Part shown: positions 7,774 through 14,403 of the stretch, in pieces
Layout of the letters: the number at the start of each line of letters is the position of its first letter
Position numbering within the stretch: the stretch's first letter is position 1
Assembly (NCBI GenBank): GCA_946479785.1
Contig: CAMLHQ010000051.1
Coordinates: 1-22,105, forward strand
DNA from: an uncultured Nitrospira sp.
GTDB taxonomy: Bacteria; Nitrospirota; Nitrospiria; Nitrospirales; Nitrospiraceae
Reading direction: 5' to 3'
DNA: 22,105 bases
Position numbers and translations under genes: made by a program
The notes under the pieces: model-generated
The model's input: only the letters and a program-made list of their open reading frames with translations
Databases searched by the model: none
What the model was told of the DNA's origin: nothing

Positions 7774-8079
7774 AGTCCCCTCCTTTGACGTTGATATTAA
7801 TATGATGAACCAGACTCACCCTTCGCGATCCTGCCCCATCACTTACGTGTTGACAAGAATATTGTCGAAATATGACTGAAGACCCCTAGAGATTGGGAAC
7901 GTGACCATTGGGGTCGTCGTGCCAGATGTGTTTGGTTTGGTTTGGTTTGGTTTTCTATCGGTTTTCGGTGCAGAGGATTCGGGACTGGGTTGGCTGCGTT
8001 GTCCTTCTTGTGCGAGATGTAGCCGCGCTCTAAGAGAAGAACCTTCTTGCCGGATGATCTCAAATAGAGGCCACGAGTG
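7774..8079. other. 306-bp intergenic region upstream of the response regulator
   Basis: No convincing gene. Short open frames here lack ribosome sites and family features. The region contains the TTTGG tandem run (7931-7950), a small GACAA-N5-TTGTC inverted repeat (7851-7865) that could be an operator for the response-regulator operon, and an AAGAA/TTCTT palindrome near 8037-8048. The promoter of the regulator gene should lie in its left half, but no strong -35/-10 pair was seen on the minus strand. Confidence 0.5.
7931..7950. repeat. Four tandem copies of TTTGG
   Basis: Bases 7931-7950 are four perfect head-to-tail copies of the pentamer TTTGG, preceded by a G and followed by TTTTC. It lies outside any supported gene, about 160 bases upstream of the response-regulator start and about 130 bases past the DUF2950 stop. 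Such a short run could vary in copy number by slippage. Confidence 0.8.
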
Positions 8080-9018
8080 TCAGTGAGAGATGCTCACCTG
8101 TCTCCAGCTCGTGTCTGGATTGAAGACCGTCATCTTGGAGGCAGTCGCTGTACTATTTTCGCCCAGATTTTTTTCGTAGACCAACCCGTCCTGATTGACC
8201 AGAAAACTCATAATACCTGAGGCGCCATAGCGTGCCGGATAGGCGATCACCGCGAAGCCGCCAATCATGTGGCCCTTGGTCAGATAGTCGTAGGCCCCAC
8301 CAGGAGCGTCTTTCCCTTGCTTTGTGAGAATCCGGTAGAAGTATCCATGATAGGGTGCAAGCGGCCTGGAGACAGAGTTGGTATAGCCTTCGCTCGTTGC
8401 CGCGGCAAGCAGCGGACCGAGTGGGCTCAGCGGTTCGTCCGGTTGAGTCTGCCAGTAGAGTCCATCACGCTTTCCCGGAGTGCTCACGAATTGTCGCGCA
8501 TATTCCGGAATGCCGTCGCCATCCAGATCGAGTGCGGCATACTCGTGTGCGGCATCCACGATAGCGAGGCACACCTGGATTGCAGCCAGTTCGTTGCGGC
8601 CGATGCGGCGGGTGAGGATTTCCTTTTCACCCTGTGGAGTGTCGAAACGCCACCCGGCAGGAGATTTTACGAGCGGAATAGGCATGGGCCACTCATCCTG
8701 ACCGACGACGAGCACCGCCTGCTTGTTACCTTCGATCACGATCTTGTTGGCTTCACTGTAGGCCTTGATAAAGGCTTCGCGGTATTGCTGATCCGCGACC
8801 TGGTCGCCTGAATTGATCAATTTCTTGCCGCGAGAACCGAGGATCGCACCTAACATCGGTTGATCGTTCATCTTGACCGCTTCAACGAGTGCCGTCACCC
8901 CTGCTTCCGGCGAAACGAAGTTCTTTTGTGCGGCCGTCGCCGTCGTGGCCACCGGTGCCATCGCTATGAGCGCCGATGCGAAGACTGTCCTGACCAATCC
9001 GCCCCCCCAGTTATGCAT
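8080..9018 (-). CDS. DUF2950 family exported protein
   Basis: A 312-residue protein of the DUF2950 family; biochemical function is unknown. A signal peptide covers about residues 1-30 (hydrophobic TVFASALIAMAPVATTATAA). The mature region has family-typical stretches: FVSPEAGVTALVEAVK near the N-terminus, WRFDTPQGEKEILTRRIGRNE, an Asp-rich loop LDLDGDGIPEYA (163-174) that could bind calcium like an EF-hand loop, and near the end GGFAVIAYPARYGASGIMSF and VYEKNLG. The ATG at 9018 has an AGGAGG ribosome site 7-8 bases upstream. It lies 78 bp downstream of the DUF3300 gene on the same strand, a pairing seen in many proteobacterial and related genomes, so the two probably work together in the envelope. 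A run of seven C at 9002-9008 lies just inside the start. Confidence 0.9.
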   Translation of the reverse strand: MHNWGGGLVRTVFASALIAMAPVATTATAAQKNFVSPEAGVTALVEAVKMNDQPMLGAILGSRGKKLINSGDQVADQQYREAFIKAYSEANKIVIEGNKQAVLVVGQDEWPMPIPLVKSPAGWRFDTPQGEKEILTRRIGRNELAAIQVCLAIVDAAHEYAALDLDGDGIPEYARQFVSTPGKRDGLYWQTQPDEPLSPLGPLLAAATSEGYTNSVSRPLAPYHGYFYRILTKQGKDAPGGAYDYLTKGHMIGGFAVIAYPARYGASGIMSFLVNQDGLVYEKNLGENSTATASKMTVFNPDTSWRQVSISH

Positions 9019-9096
9019 GCACCACCCTCCTGCCTCGGGTCCTAATTCGCCATGACACCATTGAGTACGGGAGTAGCTGACATCACACTCTTTCGA

Positions 9097-10392
9097 CTAG
9101 CGATGATGGGATGCGCCCCCGCCGCCGTGAAAACCGCCGGAAGGCCGTGACGCAAATCCTTGTGAACTCGCGTGCCCTCGCGCGCTGAAGTTACGTTCGG
9201 CCGCTCCTCGGCCTACGCCCTCAAAGGCATGGGGTCCCTGCTCAAAATGAGGACTGGTCCCGCTTGAGACACTCGGGCGGCTTGGAGCAGTGCGTATGTC
9301 GGGACGGCTTCCCCCAGGTACGTTGGAGCGACCAGGCGAGCCGCCACGTTCTTCTGGGCGGTTACCGACACCACTGCGCGCCTCGGAGCGATTGCCCAAC
9401 CCGTTACGACCCCCAAATGAAGATGGATCATGTCCGCGAAAACCGAGACGCGCATCGGGCGATGCGCTCATGCGACCAAACTGTTGACGCAGTGTCACAT
9501 CCCGGTACGGCACACCCCGTCGATGGACTGCATCGTGCGTCCACACAGTGCTCCGATTGACGTTCAGCGGGTGGTAGTAGAAATTGTTCACATTGACCAC
9601 GGTGACGTGGCGGTATGGCCAATTGAAGGCACCGAAGAAAAATCCGGGACCGACGCCGATTCCGATGCCCCAGGCGAACCCGAATCGTGGACCGTAGAAA
9701 TAGCCGGGCCAGGGAGCCCAATACACCGGTGGATATGCCGGCCACCACCAGGGTCCGTATATCACCATCGGGTCGTAGTACGGGACGTAGACCACCTGTG
9801 GATTCGCTGGTTGGATCGCGATGGACTGCCCCTGTTGGTCCACGCGGATCTGATCGTTCGATGTGAGGTTGCCGGCGGCAGACGCCTTCTGACGCAAATT
9901 TTGGACGGTGTCCATCACCTGTTGCTGCTGAGCTAAAAAGGCATCGCCCAGTCGTTCCATCCAGTTCAGCTTCTCATCCATCATCATGAGGATCTGTGGA
10001 AACGCAACGAGAGACTTGACGCTGGGATCCCACGTGTTCTGTGCGACCGCCTGCACTGCCTGTTCGCCTTTGAGATTGGGATTGGCCTTGGACCAACGAG
10101 CGGCCTCGACCACTTCGAGCGGATACGTCGATGCCATCAAAATCTGCGACAGGAGCGAGTCGGGATACAGCGCAATCGGCGCCAGCATCTGATCAAGTTC
10201 TTGCTGCGTAAACGTAGGCCGGTTGTGCGGTTCATTCTGCTGTGACGGCGCGATCGGCGGGTCTTGTGGCGGAGTCTCCTGCTCTTGCGGCGTCTCTTGC
10301 TGCGGCGGTATCTCTACCTGTGCAAACACGAGGGAGAAGGAAAACAGCAGCACGAACACTTGAGTCATGACAGATGTGATGTACGTGTTCAT
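9097..10392 (-). CDS. DUF3300 family exported protein with Gly/Ser/Arg-rich tail
   Basis: A 431-residue protein of unknown biochemical function. The signal peptide is residues 1-24 (VFVLLFSFSLVFA). It is followed by a Pro/Gln/Glu-rich linker (25-60) and the DUF3300 domain (about 61-300), with the hallmark ELDQMLAPIALYPDSLLSQI, TYPLEVVEAARW and VAFPQILMMMDEKLNW. Next comes an aromatic stretch rich in Trp, Tyr, Pro and Gly (about 205-275, starting YVPYYDPMVIYGPWWWP). The last 120 residues are low-complexity Gly/Ser/Arg/Pro ending FHGGGGASHHR, probably disordered. The frame also allows ATGs at 10401 and 10416. I prefer 10392 because AGGA lies 8 bases upstream and the signal peptide starts there. 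It is upstream of DUF2950 and probably co-transcribed. Confidence 0.9.
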   Translation of the reverse strand: MNTYITSVMTQVFVLLFSFSLVFAQVEIPPQQETPQEQETPPQDPPIAPSQQNEPHNRPTFTQQELDQMLAPIALYPDSLLSQILMASTYPLEVVEAARWSKANPNLKGEQAVQAVAQNTWDPSVKSLVAFPQILMMMDEKLNWMERLGDAFLAQQQQVMDTVQNLRQKASAAGNLTSNDQIRVDQQGQSIAIQPANPQVVYVPYYDPMVIYGPWWWPAYPPVYWAPWPGYFYGPRFGFAWGIGIGVGPGFFFGAFNWPYRHVTVVNVNNFYYHPLNVNRSTVWTHDAVHRRGVPYRDVTLRQQFGRMSASPDARLGFRGHDPSSFGGRNGLGNRSEARSGVGNRPEERGGSPGRSNVPGGSRPDIRTAPSRPSVSSGTSPHFEQGPHAFEGVGRGAAERNFSARGHASSQGFASRPSGGFHGGGGASHHR

Positions 10393-10459
10393 GCGTATCA
10401 TCCTACCATCTACCATCCTATAACTTGTAACGCAGAATAGGGAATTGAGATGACTTGCA

Positions 10460-10478
10460 ATGTAAGCTGCCGTTACAT
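10460..10478. promoter_or_regulatory. Inverted repeat ATGTAA-N7-TTACAT in a divergent promoter region
   Basis: A perfect 6-bp inverted repeat with a 7-base spacer (GCTGCCG) between the DUF3300 gene (minus) and the dioxygenase-like gene (plus). The divergent intergenic gap is 178 bp, so this may be an operator controlling either or both. A related TTGTAACG half-site lies near 10425. Confidence 0.4.
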
Positions 10479-10485
10479 GGCCATT

Positions 10486-10520
10486 AATCCTTCACAAATC
10501 GGATGGTGTCCTGAAGGATT
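10486..10520. promoter_or_regulatory. Perfect 9-bp inverted repeat AATCCTTCA / TGAAGGATT
   Basis: AATCCTTCA (10486-10494) and its exact reverse complement TGAAGGATT (10512-10520) are separated by 17 bases, ending 50 bases before the dioxygenase-like GTG. It could be a leader hairpin or a spaced operator. The long spacer and absence of a T-run argue against a terminator. Confidence 0.42.
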
Positions 10521-10570
10521 CCGGCGCTATGATGGGGCATCGACGCTGCTAAACAAGAAGGAGAATTCCA

Positions 10571-11302
10571 GTGACGCCTGACGACGTATCGGTGGGACGG
10601 CTGCTTTCCCGCCGTGAAGTAGTCCGCTTGCTGGGCGGGAGTGCGGCCTGGTTGATGGCCGCGAGTCTGATGCCGCGATGGGCTCCAGCAAGCATGCCAA
10701 GCCCGGTATGTGTCGTCCGGCCGGAGCAAACCGAGGGTCCGTATTTCGTCGATGAGCGCTTGAATCGATCCGACATTCGCTCTGATCCGACAAATGGGCA
10801 GGTGAAGACAGGGACCCCATTGGCGCTCACGATACTGCTCTCGCGCATCGGCGCAGGAGACTGTCAGCCGCTGGCTGGGGTTCAGGTAGACATCTGGCAC
10901 TGCGATGCGCTGGGCATCTACTCGGATGTGAAGGACCCAAGCTTCAACACCATTGGCCAGAAGTTTTTGCGCGGTTACCAGATCACCGACGCGCGCGGCG
11001 AGGCCCGGTTTCTCACGATTTACCCCGGCTGGTATCAGGGTAGGACGGTACACATCCACGTCAAGGTTCGCACGGCTCCCCAAGCCACACGCATCTTCGA
11101 GTTTACGTCGCAAATGTATTTCGACGACATGCTGTCTGATCGCGTCTACACTGACGCGCCCTACGTAACGAAAGGCAAGCGCACCGCTCGCAATCAGGAT
11201 GACCGCATCTTCCGGCGCGGCGGCGAGCAACTGATGCTGGCTCCGACACCGACAGCCGACGGTTATGCGGCGACCTTCGCCATCGGCCTGCAGCTCACCT
11301 AA
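10571..11302 (+). CDS. Tat-exported intradiol ring-cleavage dioxygenase-like protein
   Basis: A 243-residue protein of the protocatechuate 3,4-dioxygenase/catechol 1,2-dioxygenase superfamily, which uses a mononuclear Fe(III) site to split catechol rings between the hydroxyls. A twin-arginine signal is present (SRREVVRLLGG, 13-23, then a hydrophobic stretch to about 38), so it is probably exported folded with iron in place. Family signatures: QTEGPYFVDE (53-62), GVQVDIWHCDALGIYSDV with Tyr117, and the iron-site segment YPGWYQGRTVHIHVKV with His161 and His163 plus Tyr151 or Tyr155 as ligands. The GTG start has AAGGAG 8 bases upstream. No other aromatic-catabolism gene is nearby, so the substrate is unknown; periplasmic or extracellular members of this family are poorly characterised. 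Confidence 0.9.
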   Translation: MTPDDVSVGRLLSRREVVRLLGGSAAWLMAASLMPRWAPASMPSPVCVVRPEQTEGPYFVDERLNRSDIRSDPTNGQVKTGTPLALTILLSRIGAGDCQPLAGVQVDIWHCDALGIYSDVKDPSFNTIGQKFLRGYQITDARGEARFLTIYPGWYQGRTVHIHVKVRTAPQATRIFEFTSQMYFDDMLSDRVYTDAPYVTKGKRTARNQDDRIFRRGGEQLMLAPTPTADGYAATFAIGLQLT

Positions 11303-11373
11303 AGGCATCTCTCTCCAACGTTGACTCCTCCTCTTGGCGACCTCATACTGACTTTATGAATCAGGAATCGACC

Positions 11374-11832
11374 ATGAGCGATGAGCAGAGGGTCGCCGCG
11401 CTCTATTGTGAACTGTTGAATTGCTGGAACAAGCGCGATGCTGCCGCCTTTGCGGCCCTTTTTGCCGATGACGGACAGACGGTCGGATTCGATGGCAGCA
11501 TCCACGAGGGACGAGCACAGATCCTCGCCGATCTCTCCATTATATTTACCAATCACCCCACGGCTGCCTACGTGGGGAAAATCAGAAAGGTGCGCTTTCT
11601 AACAACAGAGGTCGGTGTCGTCAGCGCGGTTGCCGGTATGGTGCCGTCCGGCAAGTCCGATCTTAATCCAGCCGTAAATGCGATGCAGACCTTGATTGCG
11701 GCCAGAACAGATGACCGCTGGTCCATTGCGCTGTTTCAAAATACGCCGGCGGCCTTTCACGGCCGGCCTGAACTCGGCGAGCAACTGACAGCGGAACTCC
11801 GCCAGGTGCTTCGAGAGCAGCAGTCTCGCTGA
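11374..11832 (+). CDS. NTF2-like protein, SgcJ/EcaC / DUF4440-SnoaL type
   Basis: A 152-residue small alpha+beta protein. The N-terminal pattern VAALYCELLNCWNKRDAAAFAALFADDGQTVGFDG, followed by GRAQILADLSIIF, is typical of SnoaL/DUF4440-type NTF2-like folds, and the C-terminal strand DDRWSIALFQNTPAAFHGRPE is the usual end of SgcJ/EcaC members. Such proteins bind small ligands or catalyse varied reactions, so function cannot be fixed. No export signal is seen. An ATG at 11356 is possible, but the one at 11374 has AGGA 7 bases upstream. It lies 71 bp after the dioxygenase gene and 26 bp before the NADH dehydrogenase gene on the same strand, suggesting an operon. Confidence 0.85.
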   Translation: MSDEQRVAALYCELLNCWNKRDAAAFAALFADDGQTVGFDGSIHEGRAQILADLSIIFTNHPTAAYVGKIRKVRFLTTEVGVVSAVAGMVPSGKSDLNPAVNAMQTLIAARTDDRWSIALFQNTPAAFHGRPELGEQLTAELRQVLREQQSR

Positions 11833-11858
11833 TACGTCGCCTGCCAACATCCCACACT

Positions 11859-13142
11859 ATGGCTCACAAGCGGGTCGTCATCATCGGAGGTGGCTTTGGC
11901 GGCCTGACGGCAGCCAGATCGCTGCGTCATGCGGACGTCGTGTTGATTGATCGTACCAATCATCACCTGTTCCAACCGTTGCTCTACCAGGTGGCCACCG
12001 CCGCATTGTCTCCCGGCGATATCGCCTGGCCGTTGCGCACGGTCTTTCGCTCACAGCGCAACGTCCATGTGGTGATGGACGAGGTGGTGTCGATCGATCG
12101 CGCGGCCCGGGTGATTGCGGTGCGGAACAGCGCACCGATTGCATTCGACATCCTCGTCGTCGCTCCCGGGTCGCGTCATGCCTATTTCGGACACGACGAA
12201 TGGGAACCGTTCGCGCCGGGGCTCAAGACCTTGACCGATGCCATCAGGCTCCGCGAGAAGATGCTGTTCGCCTTTGAAGACGCCGAACGGCGAAGAGATG
12301 CGACCGGCACGCAGGAACGACTCACCTTTGTGATCATCGGTGGGGGTCCCACCGGCGTGGAGCTGGCCGGCGCATTGGCCGAGATCGGGCGAAAGGCCAT
12401 GGGGCCGGATTTTCCCACCTTGCGGCTCGACGATCTTTCCATTCTGCTCGTGGAAGGCGGCCCTCGCATTCTGCCCGGGTTCAGCGAAGACCTCTCGGCG
12501 AAAGCCTCGGCGGCTCTGATACACATGGGCGTGACGATCAAGGTGAACAGCCTGGTAAGCGCAGTCCGCGCCAACGGCGTGATGGTCGGCGGTGAATTTG
12601 TGCCCTCAACGAGTATCATCTGGGCGGCCGGCAACAGAGCCTCGCCTCTTCTGAACGCCCTCTCCGTTTCCCAGGATGCGTCCGGGCGGATCAAAGTGCA
12701 ATCGGACCTCACGATTCCGGGGGATCCCTGGATCTTCGTCATCGGCGATGCCGCTCATTATGTCGGGAGCGACGGGAGGCCGTTGCCGGGATTGGCGCCT
12801 GTCGCGATGCAGCAGGGCCGCTACGTCGCCAACTTGATAAATCATCAGACGGCTCCGGAGGGGCGCCGGCCGTTTGTCTATGCGGACCGCGGGATGCTGG
12901 CCACGATCGGCCGCGCCAAAGCGGTGGCTCAGCTTGGGCCGGTCCATGTCTCCGGACTCCTCGCCTGGCTGCTCTGGTGCATCGTGCACATTTTCTTTCT
13001 GATCGGCGTCCGGAGTCGGATGCGGGTAATGTCCGAATGGATGTGGTACTACGTGACCTTCAAGCCGGGAGCCAGATTACTCTTTGAGCAGCCGCGACAA
13101 GTTCATAACGAGCCGTCAACGAAGAATCAGTCGAGGGAGTAA
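11859..13142 (+). CDS. ndh: Type II NADH:quinone oxidoreductase (NDH-2), FAD-dependent
   Basis: Single-subunit, non-proton-pumping NADH dehydrogenase that passes electrons from NADH through FAD to membrane quinone. It has 427 residues. The FAD-binding Rossmann motif is VVIIGGGFGGLTAARSL (6-22). The quinone-side motif HHLFQPLLYQVATAALSPGDIAWPLR (35-60) is diagnostic of NDH-2. The NADH-binding Rossmann motif is FVIIGGGPTGVELAGALAEI (157-176). The second FAD motif is IFVIGDAAH (292-300), and VAMQQGRYVANLI follows. A hydrophobic segment (LLAWLLWCIVHIFFLIG, about 367-383) and basic/aromatic tail fit membrane attachment. No strong ribosome site precedes the ATG, which lies 26 bp after the NTF2-like gene, so translation may be coupled. 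Confidence 0.93.
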   Translation: MAHKRVVIIGGGFGGLTAARSLRHADVVLIDRTNHHLFQPLLYQVATAALSPGDIAWPLRTVFRSQRNVHVVMDEVVSIDRAARVIAVRNSAPIAFDILVVAPGSRHAYFGHDEWEPFAPGLKTLTDAIRLREKMLFAFEDAERRRDATGTQERLTFVIIGGGPTGVELAGALAEIGRKAMGPDFPTLRLDDLSILLVEGGPRILPGFSEDLSAKASAALIHMGVTIKVNSLVSAVRANGVMVGGEFVPSTSIIWAAGNRASPLLNALSVSQDASGRIKVQSDLTIPGDPWIFVIGDAAHYVGSDGRPLPGLAPVAMQQGRYVANLINHQTAPEGRRPFVYADRGMLATIGRAKAVAQLGPVHVSGLLAWLLWCIVHIFFLIGVRSRMRVMSEWMWYYVTFKPGARLLFEQPRQVHNEPSTKNQSRE

Positions 13143-13162
13143 GCGATTTTGGTGGGCCTATC

Positions 13163-13176
13163 GAGCGATTTCGCTC
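13163..13176. repeat. Short hairpin GAGCGA-TT-TCGCTC after ndh
   Basis: A perfect 6-bp inverted repeat with a 2-base spacer lies 21 bases after the ndh stop. It could slow 3' decay or help termination, but no T-run follows. Confidence 0.3.
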
Positions 13177-13381
13177 AAACCGCACGGCGCAAAAATGTGA
13201 AAGAGTCGATGAGGTCAGGCAATAACCCTCCACGTGTATCGGACATGCTGTTTCCATCCTCTTGTTTTGCTTAATCTCCTTCCGCTCGATCTTCCAATTT
13301 CTTCAACCTCCTAATAGGGAATGCAACTTGCTGGTCCGCAGCTGTCGAGATCATCCGGAATACTCCAATCAGGAGGGCCCT

Positions 13382-13585
13382 ATGCTGAAGCAAGATTTAG
13401 TCGCCAACCAGATTCTTGAAGTTGTGAAGGCTCATCCCGGTTGTGGCCTGGACGAGCTCACAAAACTTTTGCCGGATGTAAGTTGGTCTGAGGTATTTGT
13501 CGAAGTGGATCGGCTGAGTCGGTCAGGTCAGCTGCGGTTGACCCGGAGCGGCTCGGAATTTCTCGCGAAGCTTCACGCCGTCTAG
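13382..13585 (+). CDS. Small conserved-looking protein, possible winged-helix fold
   Basis: A 67-residue protein with no certain family. The sequence MLKQDLVANQILEVVKAHPG, then CGLDELTKLLPDVSWSEVF, then EVDRLSRSGQLRLTRSGSEF, has the helix, helix, recognition-helix and beta-wing rhythm of a small winged-helix DNA-binding domain. The frame is open upstream to 13262, but the ATG at 13382 has an excellent AGGAGGG ribosome site and the upstream residues look non-coding. It stands alone on the plus strand, 239 bp after ndh. A regulatory role is only a suggestion from the pattern. Confidence 0.75.
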   Translation: MLKQDLVANQILEVVKAHPGCGLDELTKLLPDVSWSEVFVEVDRLSRSGQLRLTRSGSEFLAKLHAV

Positions 13586-13602
13586 ATCGTACGATTAGAT
13601 AG

Positions 13603-13986
13603 TCATCTGGCTCTCAAAATGGAAACGGGTGGAGTGTCTGGCGGCAGGTGCCCCTGTTGACCGGTCTGCATTCTCTTCTTCTCCTGGGAGAGGCCTCCAC
13701 CCCATTCCTTCGTTCCTCCTACAATTTCGTTAAGCCAATCACGAGACATCTTTTCCCAGCACGCGGCAGCTTCTATCTCATCGGCTTTACAATTGTCACA
13801 CAGAACCCACTTGCTTGTGTCGATGGTGACACAGAGTCTTGCGCACTCTCTTTCATACAGCGCGCAGTTGGGACACTCTATCTTGTGATTGATTGAATCT
13901 GTTGTCCCGTATGTGGATTGAACGACACTAGACGTTTTGCGGAACGCAGTTTGCTCTGACCTTCGATGCAAGGAGGGCTTCATCAT
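13603..13986 (-). CDS. Putative small Cys-rich protein (CxxC pairs)
   Basis: The minus-strand frame gives about 127 residues from the ATG at 13986, preceded by GGCGGAG. No family is recognised. The centre carries two CxxC pairs plus further cysteines (CPNCALYERECARLC, then WVLCDNC and AAACW), which suggests a zinc-ribbon-like or other metal/thiol site. The C-terminal third is Gly/Gln/Pro-rich. Its start overlaps, head to head, the start of the tiny membrane-protein gene on the plus strand. The ordered cysteine spacing argues that this is coding; the uncertain start and low-complexity end argue for caution. Confidence 0.45.
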   Translation of the reverse strand: MMKPSLHRRSEQTAFRKTSSVVQSTYGTTDSINHKIECPNCALYERECARLCVTIDTSKWVLCDNCKADEIEAAACWEKMSRDWLNEIVGGTKEWGGGLSQEKKRMQTGQQGHLPPDTPPVSILRAR

Positions 13987-14098
13987 GCGCGACTCCGCCT
14001 TGTGGACAAGCTGGTACGTTGTTCTGCTGCTCTTTCCTTCTATGATCATTGTCTTGCTGCTCCGGGACTTTCTTGCGAGGCGCGCACGCCGTCGGTGA
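13985..14098 (+). CDS. 37-residue single-pass membrane microprotein
   Basis: A very short gene: the ATG at 13985 follows AAGGAGGG by 7-8 bases, one of the best ribosome sites in the window, and the frame runs 37 codons to TGA at 14096-14098. The product starts MRDSALWTSWYVV, has one hydrophobic helix (about residues 10-27) and ends in a strongly basic tail (LARRARRR), predicting an N-out/C-in inner-membrane peptide. Its stop overlaps a GTG that opens another short frame. Function unknown. Confidence 0.6.
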   Translation: MRDSALWTSWYVVLLLFPSMIIVLLLRDFLARRARRR

Positions 14099-14166
14099 GC
14101 GATAAAGATAAGCCAACCACTTCACGCTGGGGCGGGCTCTTGTTCCTAGCCGGGAGCCTATCATGA
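14095..14166 (+). CDS. Possible 23-residue linking ORF between two membrane microproteins
   Basis: The GTG at 14095 overlaps the upstream stop as GTGA; the frame of 23 codons (starts MSDKDKPTTSRWGGLLF) ends in a TGA overlapping the next ATG as ATGA. No independent ribosome site is visible, so if translated it would depend on coupling. It could instead be a chance frame or the relic of a longer N-terminus for the next gene. Confidence 0.25.
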   Translation: MSDKDKPTTSRWGGLLFLAGSLS

Positions 14167-14372
14167 GAACCTTTGCGCTAGCGGTACTGGCGGCAATCGG
14201 AGGGTATGTCATAGGATTGTTCGGCGGCATGTTCTTCATCGAAATATTCTCGACTAATCGTCACGATAAGTCCTTGGAAGCGGCGATGACGGGGGCCTTT
14301 GTCATCGGCCCGCTCATGGCAGTCGCTGCCGTCTTTGTGGTATGGATCTTCCGATCACGTCAGACCCGGTAA
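14163..14372 (+). CDS. Small two-helix membrane protein
   Basis: A 69-residue protein with two hydrophobic helices (about residues 3-29 and 43-63) joined by a short polar loop (STNRHDKSLEA), with a basic end (RSRQTR). The first helix is Gly-rich (AAIGGYVIGLFGGMFF). A GGGAG ribosome site lies 7 bases before the ATG. It follows the 37-residue microprotein on the same strand and precedes an exported protein by 31 bp, so the three may be one transcript. No known family was recognised. Confidence 0.72.
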   Translation: MRTFALAVLAAIGGYVIGLFGGMFFIEIFSTNRHDKSLEAAMTGAFVIGPLMAVAAVFVVWIFRSRQTR

Positions 14373-14403
14373 GTCGAAGGTCATCTCAGGAGCGCGCGGT
14401 GCC

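Noticed and set aside
7800..7845. Possible sigma-54 promoter upstream of the response regulator (GGGGC...GC on the minus strand)
   Set aside because: GG-GC spacing is 9 and not 10 bases, and the TGGCAC/TTGCA context is absent.
7931..7950. TTTGG run as a CRISPR or larger satellite
   Set aside because: Only 20 bases, no spacers, and no cas gene in the window.
7839..8086. Short open frames on both strands across the TTTGG repeat
   Set aside because: No ribosome sites, biased composition from the repeat, and no recognisable domains.
10484..11308. 274-residue open frame on the minus strand opposite the dioxygenase-like gene
   Set aside because: It mirrors the plus-strand gene, which has a Tat signal, a ribosome site and intradiol motifs; the antisense product shows no family features.
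13060..13257. 65-residue minus-strand frame overlapping the 3' end of ndh
   Set aside because: Half of it is antisense to NDH-2 and it has no ribosome site or motif.
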